Under the pieces are notes generated by a model, which saw nothing but the letters and a program-made list of their open reading frames with translations, was not told the origin of the DNA and ran no database searches. A stretch of DNA of 64,000 nucleotides from an uncultured Bacteroidales bacterium (GTDB lineage: Bacteria; Bacteroidota; Bacteroidia; Bacteroidales; UBA932): the NCBI GenBank assembly GCA_946406355.1, contig CAMJKI010000005.1, positions 1-64,000 on the forward strand. The letters are read 5' to 3'. Shown here piece by piece: positions 1 to 8,159 of this stretch. The stretch's first letter is position 1, and every line of letters starts with the position of its first letter. The translations under genes and the position numbers were made by a program.

Positions 1-634
1 AAACGGCCACGGAGGCGGCCGATGTCTGGATACGGCCCTGGGTTTCGGTCTGGGGAACACGCTGCACGCGGTGCACGCCGGATTCGTATTTCATAACGCC
101 GTACACGCCGTCCTGGGCGCTGGAAAGCTTGAACACAATTTGCTTGTAGCCACCGGAGGTGCCGGGAGCCTGGTCCGTGATTTCCAGTTTCCAGCCCCTG
201 CGTTCGGCAAAGTGCTGGTACATGCGGAAGAGGTCGCCGGCAAAGATGGCGGCTTCGTCACCGCCGGTGCCGCCGCGGATTTCCACCATGGCGTTCTTGC
301 TGTCGTCGGGATCGGCCGGAATTAGCAGGAGCTTGATGTTCTGCTCCATGTCCGGGAGTTTGGGCTCAATTTCCGCAATCTCCTCGCGGGCCATTTCCTT
401 GAGGTCTTCGTCCTTTTCGTTCATGAGGATGTCCTTGGCCTGCGCCAATTCTTCCACCAGCCGTTTGTATTCCAGGCCGGCGGCAATGATGGGCTGCAAT
501 TCCTTGTAGTCCTTGTTCAGCTGAACGAACTTCTTCATGTCGGCAATCACCTCCGGATCGGCCAACTGCTGCTCCAGCTTATTGTATTTATCCTGAAGGC
601 TGAGCACCTTCTCCAACAGCGTATTCTCTGCCAT
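1..634 (-). CDS. prfA: Peptide chain release factor 1 (5' part; gene runs off the left edge)
   Basis: Class I release factor that reads UAA/UAG at the ribosomal A site and triggers hydrolysis of peptidyl-tRNA. The first 211 residues are present, starting MAENTLLEKV: a helical N-terminal domain (1-100), the conserved RGGTGGDEAA segment at 120-129, and the recognition stretch RVPQTETQGR near 192-201. That stretch has the PxT form (here PQT) of RF1 rather than the SPF of RF2. The catalytic GGQ loop would lie just past the window edge, so it cannot be checked. The gene starts next to a TATCTTTG promoter box and is divergent from mazG. Identity is clear; only completeness is unknown. Confidence 0.96.
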   Translation of the reverse strand, partial: MAENTLLEKVLSLQDKYNKLEQQLADPEVIADMKKFVQLNKDYKELQPIIAAGLEYKRLVEELAQAKDILMNEKDEDLKEMAREEIAEIEPKLPDMEQNIKLLLIPADPDDSKNAMVEIRGGTGGDEAAIFAGDLFRMYQHFAERRGWKLEITDQAPGTSGGYKQIVFKLSSAQDGVYGVMKYESGVHRVQRVPQTETQGRIQTSAASVAV

Positions 635-655
635 AGCAAATTATATTTCAGTCTG

Positions 656-663
656 CAAAGATA
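656..663 (-). promoter_or_regulatory. -7 promoter box for prfA
   Basis: TATCTTTG (read on the minus strand) matches the Bacteroidota -7 consensus TAnnTTTG and lies 21 nt upstream of the prfA start. No clear TTTG -33 box was seen at the usual 19-21 nt spacing. Confidence 0.6.
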
Positions 664-733
664 ATGATTTTCTGCCGCATGTGAAAATCTTGTAGTATTG
701 CCAGGTAACAATACGTATTATTATCTTATTGTG

Positions 734-741
734 TATCTTTG
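734..741 (+). promoter_or_regulatory. -7 promoter box for mazG
   Basis: TATCTTTG on the plus strand, 20 nt before the mazG ATG at 762. It argues against the longer reading frame starting at 729, which would begin upstream of the promoter box. Confidence 0.6.
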
Positions 742-761
742 TATCCAAATACGGGAAAGAT

Positions 762-1553
762 ATGCACTCGAAACAGGAGAAACTGGAAGCCTTCGGCCGT
801 CTGCTGGACATTATGGACCAGCTGCGGGAAAAGTGCCCCTGGAACGCCGAACAAACCTTCGACTCCATCCGGCGCCTCACCGAAGAGGAAGTCTATGAAC
901 TTAGCGACGCTATTATGGCAGGCGACAGGCAGGCCACGGCCAAGGAAATCGGCGACCTGCTGTACCACATGGTCTTCTATGCCCGTATCGGCCAGGAGGA
1001 GGGCGCCTTCGATATTGCCGACAGCATAGATAAGATCTGCGACAAAATGGTGTTCCGCCACCCGCATGTCTTTGGCCCGGAGGCCGGAAAAGCCACCACG
1101 GCCAAAGAGATAGCCGATACCTGGGAACTGGTGAAGGCCAAGGAAAAGGGCGGCAACAAGCGTGTAATGTCCGGCATTCCCCAGGCCATGCCGGCCCTGC
1201 TAAAGGCCCTGGCCATGCAGGAAAAGGCCCGTGGCTGTGGCTTTGACTGGGAAAAGAAGGAGGATGTTTGGGACAAGGTGCAGGAAGAGGTGAACGAAGT
1301 GAATGAAGCCTGCGCCAATGCCGATGCCACCCAGATAGAAGGCGAATTCGGCGACCTGCTGTTTACGGTAATCAATGCCGCGCGGCTGTATGGGGTGGAC
1401 CCGGAAGTGGCCCTGAACCGCACCAGCGAAAAATTCCGCCGCCGCTTCACCTATCTGGAAGAACAGACGCTCCGCAAAGGCCTCCAATTCAGCGATCTTA
1501 CCATGGCGCAGATGGATGCCCTGTGGGATGAGGCCAAGGCAAAAGGATTATAA
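762..1553 (+). CDS. mazG: Nucleoside triphosphate pyrophosphohydrolase MazG
   Basis: Hydrolyses (d)NTPs to NMP and pyrophosphate in the cytosol, a house-cleaning role. The 263-residue product matches the usual two-domain MazG length (about 260). The N-terminal signature is visible as CPWNAEQTF followed by an EEVYEL/EIGDLLYH helix pair with metal-binding acidic residues. A second copy of the same fold appears as VQEEVNEVNEA and GEFGDLLFTV in the C-terminal half. The start at 762 (MHSKQEKLEAF) is preferred because the -7 box at 734-741 lies just upstream. It is divergent from prfA and followed by an acyl-CoA transferase with its own promoter. Confidence 0.95.
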   Translation: MHSKQEKLEAFGRLLDIMDQLREKCPWNAEQTFDSIRRLTEEEVYELSDAIMAGDRQATAKEIGDLLYHMVFYARIGQEEGAFDIADSIDKICDKMVFRHPHVFGPEAGKATTAKEIADTWELVKAKEKGGNKRVMSGIPQAMPALLKALAMQEKARGCGFDWEKKEDVWDKVQEEVNEVNEACANADATQIEGEFGDLLFTVINAARLYGVDPEVALNRTSEKFRRRFTYLEEQTLRKGLQFSDLTMAQMDALWDEAKAKGL

Positions 1554-1600
1554 TCTGCATATTATTCACCTTTATACGAATAATATACAAAGATTATAAC

Positions 1601-1608
1601 TATCTTTG
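1601..1608 (+). promoter_or_regulatory. -7 promoter box for the CoA-transferase gene
   Basis: TATCTTTG ends 9 nt before the ATG at 1618, which would leave a very short or absent 5' leader. It favours the ATG at 1618 over the in-frame TTG at 1606, which lies inside the box. Confidence 0.5.
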
Positions 1609-1617
1609 CCACTCCTT

Positions 1618-2889
1618 ATGACAACGAAACCTTTTATATCGGCCCAGGAGGCCGTTCGCGTGATACGGAGCGGGGACCATATCCACCTCTCCAGCATAGC
1701 CAGCGTTCCGCATATCCTCATCGAAGCCCTTTGCCAACGCGCGGGGGAACTGAAGGACCTGCATTTCCACCATTTCCATACGGAAGGTCCGGCACCCTAT
1801 GCCGAAGGCGGCCCCTTCTTTGACCAGGGTTTCTTCGTTGGCCCCAACGTGCGCGAAAATGTGGGCCTGGGCCTGGCCGACTATATTCCCTCCAACCTCT
1901 TTGAGTCGCAGCTCATGTACCGCACCGGAGCGCTGCCCTGCGATGTGGCCATGGTGCAGGTGTCGGAGCCGGTGGATGGAATGGTGTCGCTGGGAACTTC
2001 GGTAGACTGCTCCCTGGCGGCCCTGGAAGTAGCCCGGGAACGCATTGCGGTGGTGAATCCCAACGTGCCCTTTGCCTATGGGGACCTGGTTCCCCTGGAG
2101 CGTTTCACGGCGCTGGTAAAAGCCGACAACCCGCTTATTACCAAAACCTATTCGGAACCTTCGGACACCGACCGGGAAATCGGCCGTCATTGTGCCGAGC
2201 TGGTCCCGGACGGCGCCTGTCTGCAAATGGGCATCGGCGCCATGCCCAACGCCATCTGCGCCTGCCTGGGCGGTCACCAGCATCTGGGACTGCACACGGA
2301 AATGTTCTCGGACGGTGCCCTGGCGCTCATCAAAAAAGGCGTCATTGACGGTTCATGCAAAGCCATAGACAAGGGCCGGATTGTGGCTTCCTTTCTGCTG
2401 GGTTCGCAGGCCGTTTACGACTTCATCCACCGGAATCCCTCCGTTCAGATGCGGGACATCGCCTATACCAACGACCCGCGCGTGATTTCCCAGAATCCGG
2501 GCATGGTGTCCATCAATTCGGCTATAGAAATTGACCTTACCGGCCAGGTGTGCGCCGATTCCATCGGCCAGCGCATTTATTCCGGAGCCGGCGGCCAGCT
2601 GGACTTCGTGCGCGGCGCCAAGCTTTCCAAAGGCGGCAAGGCCATCATCGCCCTGGCTGCCCGTACCGCCAAAGGCCTTCCCAAGATTGTCCCCACGCTG
2701 AAACCCGGTGCCGGTGTAGTTACCCCCCGGGCCGATATCCAGTGGGTGGTTACGGAATTCGGCGCCGTGAATCTGTACGGCAAGTCCTTACAAGAAAGGG
2801 CGAAGCTGTTAATCAGCATCGCCCATCCTCAAGATCGGGAAGCCCTGGAACGCGCCGCTTTCGAGCGTTTTGGCCCGCACTGGCGCTAG
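1618..2889 (+). CDS. Acyl-CoA:acetate CoA-transferase (4-hydroxybutyrate/butyrate type)
   Basis: Member of the acetyl-CoA hydrolase/transferase family (two Rossmann-like CoA-transferase domains), 423 residues. It should move CoA between a short acyl-CoA and acetate during fermentation. Landmarks: a GDHIHLSS segment near the N-terminus, the HTEMFSDGAL segment whose Glu is the expected gamma-glutamyl-CoA nucleophile, and the glycine-rich SGAGGQLDFVRGA loop of the C-terminal domain. The sequence resembles 4-hydroxybutyrate and butyryl-CoA:acetate transferases more than succinyl-CoA ones, but the acyl substrate cannot be fixed from sequence. It is a single-gene unit with its own promoter, convergent with the next gene (6 bp gap). 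Confidence 0.87.
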   Translation: MTTKPFISAQEAVRVIRSGDHIHLSSIASVPHILIEALCQRAGELKDLHFHHFHTEGPAPYAEGGPFFDQGFFVGPNVRENVGLGLADYIPSNLFESQLMYRTGALPCDVAMVQVSEPVDGMVSLGTSVDCSLAALEVARERIAVVNPNVPFAYGDLVPLERFTALVKADNPLITKTYSEPSDTDREIGRHCAELVPDGACLQMGIGAMPNAICACLGGHQHLGLHTEMFSDGALALIKKGVIDGSCKAIDKGRIVASFLLGSQAVYDFIHRNPSVQMRDIAYTNDPRVISQNPGMVSINSAIEIDLTGQVCADSIGQRIYSGAGGQLDFVRGAKLSKGGKAIIALAARTAKGLPKIVPTLKPGAGVVTPRADIQWVVTEFGAVNLYGKSLQERAKLLISIAHPQDREALERAAFERFGPHWR

Positions 2890-2895
2890 GCATTC

Positions 2896-4587
2896 CTATT
2901 TAATCAGATTCCCCAGAATGGAGCGGGTGAGCTCCTTGGTGAGGGTGTTGGTAGCACTCTTGGTGGCCTTGGTGATGGCTTTCTTGCCGGTAGAAGTCTT
3001 GGACGTCTTTTTGGTCCCGGTAATCTTGCCGGTAACGGCATCGGCTGCAGCGGCGGCGGCAACGCCCGTAACAGCGGTTATCACCGACTTCAGCACCTTG
3101 CTGGCAATACTGTTCTTGGCCTTCTTCTGGGCTTCTTTCTGGGCCCTTTCGGCCTCCTTCTGCGCCCGGGCGGCTTCCCTTTCGGCCTCTTTGGCCAGAC
3201 GGGCCTCTTCCTTAGCCTGGATGGCAGCCTGCTTGGCCTCCACTATCCGCTGACGCTCTGCCGCTTCCTCGGCCTCAATTTCTGCTTTCTGCCGCTCGGC
3301 CTCTGCGGTGGCGGTGGTAATGATTTCATAGGCGCTTTCGCGGTCGATGGCGTGGTCGTAACGGCCGAACAGGCGGCTGCGCTTGATAAGATCGGCCCGC
3401 TGTTCTTCTGTGATGGCGCCAATCTGGCTCAGGGGGAACAGAATCTTGGCACGCTCCACCGTGGCAGGGGTGCCCTTTTCGTCCAGGAAGGAAACCAGGG
3501 CTTCGCCGGTTCCCAGCTCCAGCAGCGTGTCGTAGGTGTTGAAGGCGGGGTTGGCGCGGAAGGTATCGGCCGCCACCTTCACGGCCTTCTGGTCCTTGGG
3601 ACTGTAGGCGCGCAGGGCATGCTGCACACGGTTACCCAGCTGACCCAGGATGTCGGACGGAATGTCCGTGGGACTCTGGGTAATGAAATAGATGCCCACG
3701 CCCTTGGAACGGATGAGGCGGATTACCTGCTCAATCTTGTCCGTGAGGGCCTTGGACGTGCCTTCGAACAGCATGTGGGCCTCGTCAAAGAAGAACACCA
3801 GCTTGGGCAGATCCATGTCGCCCACTTCCGGCAGGGTGGCATACAGCTCGCTCAGCAGCCACAGCAGGAAGGTGGAATACAGCTTGGGCTGCAGCATCAG
3901 GCGGTCGGCCGCCAGCACGTTCATGATGCCCTTGCCGCCCTCGCACTGCAGCAGGTCGTAGATGTCGAAGTCCGGCTCACCGAAGAACTTTTCGGCCCCC
4001 TGGTTCTCCAGGGCCAGCAGCGAACGCTGGATGGCGCCGATGGAGGCTGCCGTCACAAAGCCGTACTGCGTGGTATACTCCGAGGCATTCTGGCCCACGA
4101 AGTTGAGCATGGCCTTGAGGTCCTTGATGTCTATGAGCAGCAGGCCGTTGTCATCGGCAATCTTGAAGACCACGTTCAGCACACCGGTCTGGGTTTCATT
4201 CAGGTCCATCAGGCGGCCCAGCATCTCCGGTCCCATGCGGGAAATGGTGGAGCGCATGGGATGGCCCTGCTCGCCGTACACATCAAAGAAACGCACCGGG
4301 CAGCTCTGGAACTGCGGATTCTCTATGCCGAACTCCGGCAGGCGCTTCTCGATGAAACCGGAAAGCTTACCCACTTGGGAAATGCCGCTCAGGTCCCCCT
4401 TCATGTCGGCCATGAAGCAGGGCACGCCGGCCTGGCAGAAAGTCTCGGCCAGCACCTGCAGGGTGACGGTTTTACCGGTACCGGTAGCGCCGGCAATGAG
4501 TCCGTGCCGGTTGGCCATCTTCCCAATCAGCGAGATGGGTCCGTTGTTGGAGTGGGCGACATACAGCCCTCTTTCTTTATCTAACAT
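2896..4587 (-). CDS. HerA-like DUF853 P-loop ATPase (YjgR family)
   Basis: A 563-residue ATPase of the DUF853/YjgR group, related to the HerA/FtsK pumping ATPases. Walker A is GATGTGKT near residues 33-40 and Walker B is LVFFFDEAH; a sensor-like ITQSPTDIP follows. From about 420 the protein becomes a long Glu/Ala/Arg/Lys-rich helix (AERQKAEIEAEEAAERQ, then AREAARAQKEAERAQKE) and ends in a Lys/Thr/Ser-rich basic tail. That looks like a coiled coil plus a nucleic-acid or membrane-contacting tail. The biological role of the family is unknown. It lies downstream of cstA on the same strand, with palindromic repeat copy A in between. Confidence 0.9.
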   Translation of the reverse strand: MLDKERGLYVAHSNNGPISLIGKMANRHGLIAGATGTGKTVTLQVLAETFCQAGVPCFMADMKGDLSGISQVGKLSGFIEKRLPEFGIENPQFQSCPVRFFDVYGEQGHPMRSTISRMGPEMLGRLMDLNETQTGVLNVVFKIADDNGLLLIDIKDLKAMLNFVGQNASEYTTQYGFVTAASIGAIQRSLLALENQGAEKFFGEPDFDIYDLLQCEGGKGIMNVLAADRLMLQPKLYSTFLLWLLSELYATLPEVGDMDLPKLVFFFDEAHMLFEGTSKALTDKIEQVIRLIRSKGVGIYFITQSPTDIPSDILGQLGNRVQHALRAYSPKDQKAVKVAADTFRANPAFNTYDTLLELGTGEALVSFLDEKGTPATVERAKILFPLSQIGAITEEQRADLIKRSRLFGRYDHAIDRESAYEIITTATAEAERQKAEIEAEEAAERQRIVEAKQAAIQAKEEARLAKEAEREAARAQKEAERAQKEAQKKAKNSIASKVLKSVITAVTGVAAAAAADAVTGKITGTKKTSKTSTGKKAITKATKSATNTLTKELTRSILGNLIK

Positions 4588-4626
4588 ATTGCGAAATGTA
4601 TGTGGTTAATATTCAGCAACTTGCGT

Positions 4627-4698
4627 GTTTCCCGGTGCAATCTGATTTGCACCGGGAAACACTTAACTTGTTAATTCCTAGCAGTTTGCATTTTGCGG
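4627..4698 (-). repeat. REP-like palindromic element, copy A
   Basis: Perfect 14-bp arms (GTTTCCCGGTGCAA and its complement) around the loop TCTGAT at 4627-4660. On the right follows the family's 'left module', read on the minus strand (CCGCAAAATGCAAACTGC at 4681-4698 and a TTAA foot). That module overlaps the 3' end of cstA: its last codons (K-M-Q-T-A-R-N and TAA) lie inside the element. Confidence 0.85.
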
Positions 4699-6134
4699 TG
4701 CCAGAGGGCGAAGAGGATGTAGGAGAGCAGGAAGGTGCCCAGGCCGATCCAGGGGGCCGTGGCGGCGGGGAGGCGGAAGCCCACCTGGTCCACCAGAATG
4801 AAGGTGGTGCACACCGCAGTCATGAACATGGCCGGGAAAAGGGTAATGAGATACCATCGGCCGCCTTTCTTCAGGGCCAAATACACCGTAATGGTCCAGA
4901 GTGTGAACACCGCCAGCGTCTGGTTGCTCCAGCCGAAGTAGCGCCAGATGGTGTTGAAACCGTTGGCATCGGCAATGTTGTACCACAGAAGCAGCGCGGA
5001 AAACACAAACAGGGGTACGGCAATGTACAGGCGATGGCCCATGCTCTTCTGATCCAGTTTCAGGAAATCGGCAATGATCAGACGGGCGCTGCGGAAAGCC
5101 GTATCCCCGGAGGTAATGGGAGCCGCCACTACGCCCAGAAGGGCCAGCACGCCGCCAGCAATACCCAGCCAGTTCTTGGAAACGGCCGTAACAATGGCGG
5201 GAGCAGCCGATCCGGCCGATATGCCCACCTCTTCGGCACCGCCGTCAAAGAAGAACCAGGAAGCCACGGCAGCCCACACCAGGGCCACCATGCCTTCCGT
5301 AATCATGGAGCCGTAGAACACCGGGCGGCCCAGCTTTTCGTTCTGGATGCAGCGGGCCATAAGCGGGCTCTGCGTAGCATGGAAGCCGCTGATGGCTCCG
5401 CAGGCTATGGTGATGAACAGGCAGGGGAAAATGGGCTGGTTGGCTACGCCGGTTTGCTGCGACCAGCCGGAAAGGCCGTCCCAAATCTCCGGCATGGAAG
5501 GCCACTTGATAAGCAGGCACACCAGCAACCCGGTCGCCATGAACAGAAGCGCCACGGCAAAGGCGGGGTAAATGCGGCCGATAATCTTGTCGATGGGAAG
5601 CAGCGTAGCCACTACATAATAGAGGAAGATGACGCCTACCCAGATCATGATGGACGACCGGCCGCCGTCACCGGCGATGTCGCCCAGAATGAGGGCCGGG
5701 GAATAAACAAACACGGCACCCACCATGGTGAGCAGCAGCACGGAGAACACCAGCATCACCGTTTTGGTGCGCTTTCCCAGGTAGGTTCCCACCAGTTCCG
5801 GCAGGCCGACACCCCCATGACGGACGGAAAGCATGCCACTGAGATAGTCATGCACCGCTCCGGCAAAAATGCAGCCGAAAACAATCCACAGATAGCTGGC
5901 CGGGCCGAACTTGGCGCCCATGATGGCGCCAAAGATGGGACCGGTGCCGGCAATGTTCAGGAACTGGATCATGAACACTTTCCAGGTGGGCATGGCAATG
6001 AAATCCACGCCGTCGGCCTTCTCTACGGCCGGGGTCTTGCGGGCAGGATCCGGGCCGAAAACCCGTTCCACGAATCTTCCATACAGGAGGTAGCCCAACA
6101 CGAGGGCCACAATGCTTAATACAAAGGATATCAT
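4671..6134 (-). CDS. cstA: Carbon starvation protein A / peptide-pyruvate permease family
   Basis: Polytopic inner-membrane protein of 487 residues in the CstA family, whose characterised members take up peptides or pyruvate. Many membrane segments are visible, from the start (MISFVLSIVALVLGYLLYG) to the last (LGTFLLSYILFALW). Family landmarks include IAGTGPIFGAIMGAKFGP, GAVHDYLSGMLSVRHGG and GFHATQSPLMARC. The start at 6134 overlaps the rsmD stop as ATGA, implying translational coupling; a longer frame upstream would overlap rsmD. The C-terminus is shorter than many homologues and is encoded by repeat copy A. Confidence 0.93.
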   Translation of the reverse strand: MISFVLSIVALVLGYLLYGRFVERVFGPDPARKTPAVEKADGVDFIAMPTWKVFMIQFLNIAGTGPIFGAIMGAKFGPASYLWIVFGCIFAGAVHDYLSGMLSVRHGGVGLPELVGTYLGKRTKTVMLVFSVLLLTMVGAVFVYSPALILGDIAGDGGRSSIMIWVGVIFLYYVVATLLPIDKIIGRIYPAFAVALLFMATGLLVCLLIKWPSMPEIWDGLSGWSQQTGVANQPIFPCLFITIACGAISGFHATQSPLMARCIQNEKLGRPVFYGSMITEGMVALVWAAVASWFFFDGGAEEVGISAGSAAPAIVTAVSKNWLGIAGGVLALLGVVAAPITSGDTAFRSARLIIADFLKLDQKSMGHRLYIAVPLFVFSALLLWYNIADANGFNTIWRYFGWSNQTLAVFTLWTITVYLALKKGGRWYLITLFPAMFMTAVCTTFILVDQVGFRLPAATAPWIGLGTFLLSYILFALWHRKMQTARN

Positions 6135-6661
6135 TGGAAAAAGCTGAAATGTACGCGTCCGTAATGGCGCTCTTTCACAAAATGCGGATGTTCCGTAAAA
6201 CTGTACTCCCCGCCATGTTCCAGGATAAAATAGCATTCCGGATGCAGCAGGTCCAGAGAGAAAATCAGGTCCGGGAGGCCGTCAAGGCCTTCCAGGGCAT
6301 AGGGAGGATCGGCAAACACCAGGTCGAACTTCTCGTGACAGATGGGAAGGAAATCGAAGACGTTGTCCCGCACCATGGTAACATTGGCCAGGCCCAGCCG
6401 GGCGGCCTCCGTTTTGATAAAGCTGGCGTTCTCGCGGGCCATTTCCACACAATACACGCGCGCCGCGCCGCGGGAGGCAAACTCGAAAGCGATGGAGCCG
6501 GTGCCGCCAAAAAGATCCAGCACCTTGAGGTCTTCAAATTCGTATTCGTTGTCCAGGATGTTGAACAGGCCCTCCTTGGCAAAATCCGTGGTGGGCCTCG
6601 CCATGTACCCTGCCGGGGGCAGGATCACTTTTCCCTTTAACCTGCCGCCGATGATTCTCAT
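6131..6661 (-). CDS. rsmD: 16S rRNA (guanine966-N2)-methyltransferase RsmD
   Basis: SAM-dependent methyltransferase acting on G966 of 16S rRNA in the assembled small subunit. The 176 residues carry the family opening MRIIGGRLKGK and RPTTDFAKEGLFNIL, the SAM-binding loop VLDLFGGTGSIAFE, and the catalytic DPPY motif (FADPPYAL). Length is typical. The start codon overlaps the stop of the upstream DUF3822 gene (ATGA) and its stop overlaps the cstA start, so three genes are translationally chained. Confidence 0.96.
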   Translation of the reverse strand: MRIIGGRLKGKVILPPAGYMARPTTDFAKEGLFNILDNEYEFEDLKVLDLFGGTGSIAFEFASRGAARVYCVEMARENASFIKTEAARLGLANVTMVRDNVFDFLPICHEKFDLVFADPPYALEGLDGLPDLIFSLDLLHPECYFILEHGGEYSFTEHPHFVKERHYGRVHFSFFQ

Positions 6662-7347
6662 AGCTGAACAACAGATTTGAAGTAGCGGTACAGCGACATT
6701 TCCGCATCGGCATCCAGGGGAGTATGGAAGCAGACTGTGGAGACTTCCGGATTAAGTTGCAGCCGCTTGAGGGCCAGGAACAGGAAGTATTCGGCCGTGG
6801 TGAAGTCCGGCGCCTGGAACACATTGGCCAGCCGCAGAGTCTTGCCCTGGGCTATGACCAGATGCAGCCAGCCGTCCTTCCAGGAAGCGATAATTTTGTT
6901 GTACTCCTGGATGGCATCCAGCATGGACAGCTGATAATACAGCTCCGGCAATACCCGCACCGGATTTCCGGAAGCGGGCAGCACCGTCTGGGCCAGTACG
7001 CGCGAAAGGGATTCGCCGATGGAATTGGAAAACAGCAGTACCGAAGAGAAGGCCGGGACCTCCACCCATTCCACCTTGTCGGATTCCTCCAGGGCCACAA
7101 CCTCGGCCAGGGCCTTGCGGGCCGAATCCGGGTCGAAGAAAACGTCCGGGACCAGGGCTACCTTGGGGGTAAGGAGGGAGATTTCCACCCTGTCGTACCG
7201 GCGCTGGAACTCCGGCGTAGTGAACAGGCGTTCCGCTCCCATCCATTCCGATTCCCGGACTTCCTGAGAGGAAGCCACCTTAAAAGAATATCCACTCAAG
7301 GAAACTTGAATGGATATTCCCGTAAACGATGTATGGGTATGGTCCAT
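6658..7347 (-). CDS. DUF3822 family protein
   Basis: A 229-residue soluble protein of the Bacteroidota-specific DUF3822 family, commonly found directly upstream of rsmD, as here (4-nt overlap). No catalytic motif is evident; the sequence alternates strands and helices, for example VLLFSNSIGESLSRVL and EYFLFLALKRLQLNP. The fold family has been suggested to resemble actin/ASKHA-type proteins, which cannot be verified from the text. Function is unknown; the linkage suggests ribosome maturation. Confidence 0.75.
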   Translation of the reverse strand: MDHTHTSFTGISIQVSLSGYSFKVASSQEVRESEWMGAERLFTTPEFQRRYDRVEISLLTPKVALVPDVFFDPDSARKALAEVVALEESDKVEWVEVPAFSSVLLFSNSIGESLSRVLAQTVLPASGNPVRVLPELYYQLSMLDAIQEYNKIIASWKDGWLHLVIAQGKTLRLANVFQAPDFTTAEYFLFLALKRLQLNPEVSTVCFHTPLDADAEMSLYRYFKSVVQL

Positions 7348-7352
7348 AGGGC

Positions 7353-8054
7353 CTATTCCCAGTTACCCGCGTTATTGTTAGGAGCAGTGACGGAACCCAC
7401 CTGCAGGCCCTTGTAGCGGCCCAGGTCTTCGCACTCTGCATCCTTGTTGATACGGAGCTGGTTGTCCATACCCTTGCACAGGGCCTTGTACGGCATGCGG
7501 GCCTCGAACAGCGGAACCTGTACGCCGGAAACCGTCTTGATGGTGGACTCCATTTCCGTGAGCTGCTTGCCCGAGAACGGGATGTAGTACAGGGAGTCGA
7601 TGCAGAAGTCCGGACGGTTGTTGAACAGGGTATCCTTCACCGGGATTTGGGTGGTTATGGAGAACACAACCTTCTGGCCCTGGGCATAGGCTTCCTGCAG
7701 TTTGGCAGTGAGCTGTTCCGGAGTGAGCTTCTTGTTGGCCTTCTTGATAGCTTCCGTATTTTCCACGGCCAGGGAGTCGTCGTTGGAGCCGATTTGCATG
7801 GTGATGTCCATCTTACCGCTTTCGTAGAACATCTTGAGGGAGTCTACGCAAGGGGAGAAACGGCCATTGGCGCTCTTGAAAGCCACCTGGAGGGTACGGA
7901 TGTCTTTAAGGCGCTGTACGGCAACCTGCGTGCGGGCATCCAGTTCCTTGTTGAACTTGACAGGCTTCTGCACGCTGGTGATGATGAGCCAGGCAAGGAA
8001 TACAATGAGGGCTGCCAGAACAATCTCGAGGATGATTTTAAGTGATTTGCTCAT
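7353..8054 (-). CDS. Conserved membrane-anchored protein of unknown function
   Basis: A 233-residue protein with one N-terminal membrane segment (residues 6-27, LKIILEIVLAALIVFLAW) and a mostly hydrophilic exported domain. It has no lipobox, and two Cys pairs (SPCVDSL, DFCIDSL) could matter structurally. It heads the co-directional run with DUF3822, rsmD and cstA (5 nt to DUF3822) and has a TATCTTTG box upstream. I do not recognise a characterised family. The position suggests an envelope protein of the Bacteroidota core set. Confidence 0.75.
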   Translation of the reverse strand: MSKSLKIILEIVLAALIVFLAWLIITSVQKPVKFNKELDARTQVAVQRLKDIRTLQVAFKSANGRFSPCVDSLKMFYESGKMDITMQIGSNDDSLAVENTEAIKKANKKLTPEQLTAKLQEAYAQGQKVVFSITTQIPVKDTLFNNRPDFCIDSLYYIPFSGKQLTEMESTIKTVSGVQVPLFEARMPYKALCKGMDNQLRINKDAECEDLGRYKGLQVGSVTAPNNNAGNWE

Positions 8055-8088
8055 TATTTTAGTGTTTTATAATTTTCAAAACTTCTCG

Positions 8089-8096
8089 CAAAGATA
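8089..8096 (-). promoter_or_regulatory. -7 promoter box for the 7353-8054 operon
   Basis: TATCTTTG on the minus strand, 34 nt upstream of the ATG at 8054; the likely promoter of the chain ending in cstA. Confidence 0.5.
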
Positions 8097-8128
8097 GAAA
8101 AATCATTTATCAAAAGCAATATATTTTG

Positions 8129-8136
8129 TAACTTTG
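8129..8136 (+). promoter_or_regulatory. -7 promoter box for the DHH phosphoesterase operon
   Basis: TAACTTTG matches TAnnTTTG, 23 nt upstream of the ATG at 8160; back-to-back with the divergent box at 8089-8096. Confidence 0.5.
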
Positions 8137-8159
8137 CCCACGCAAAAAGTTTCGTAAAG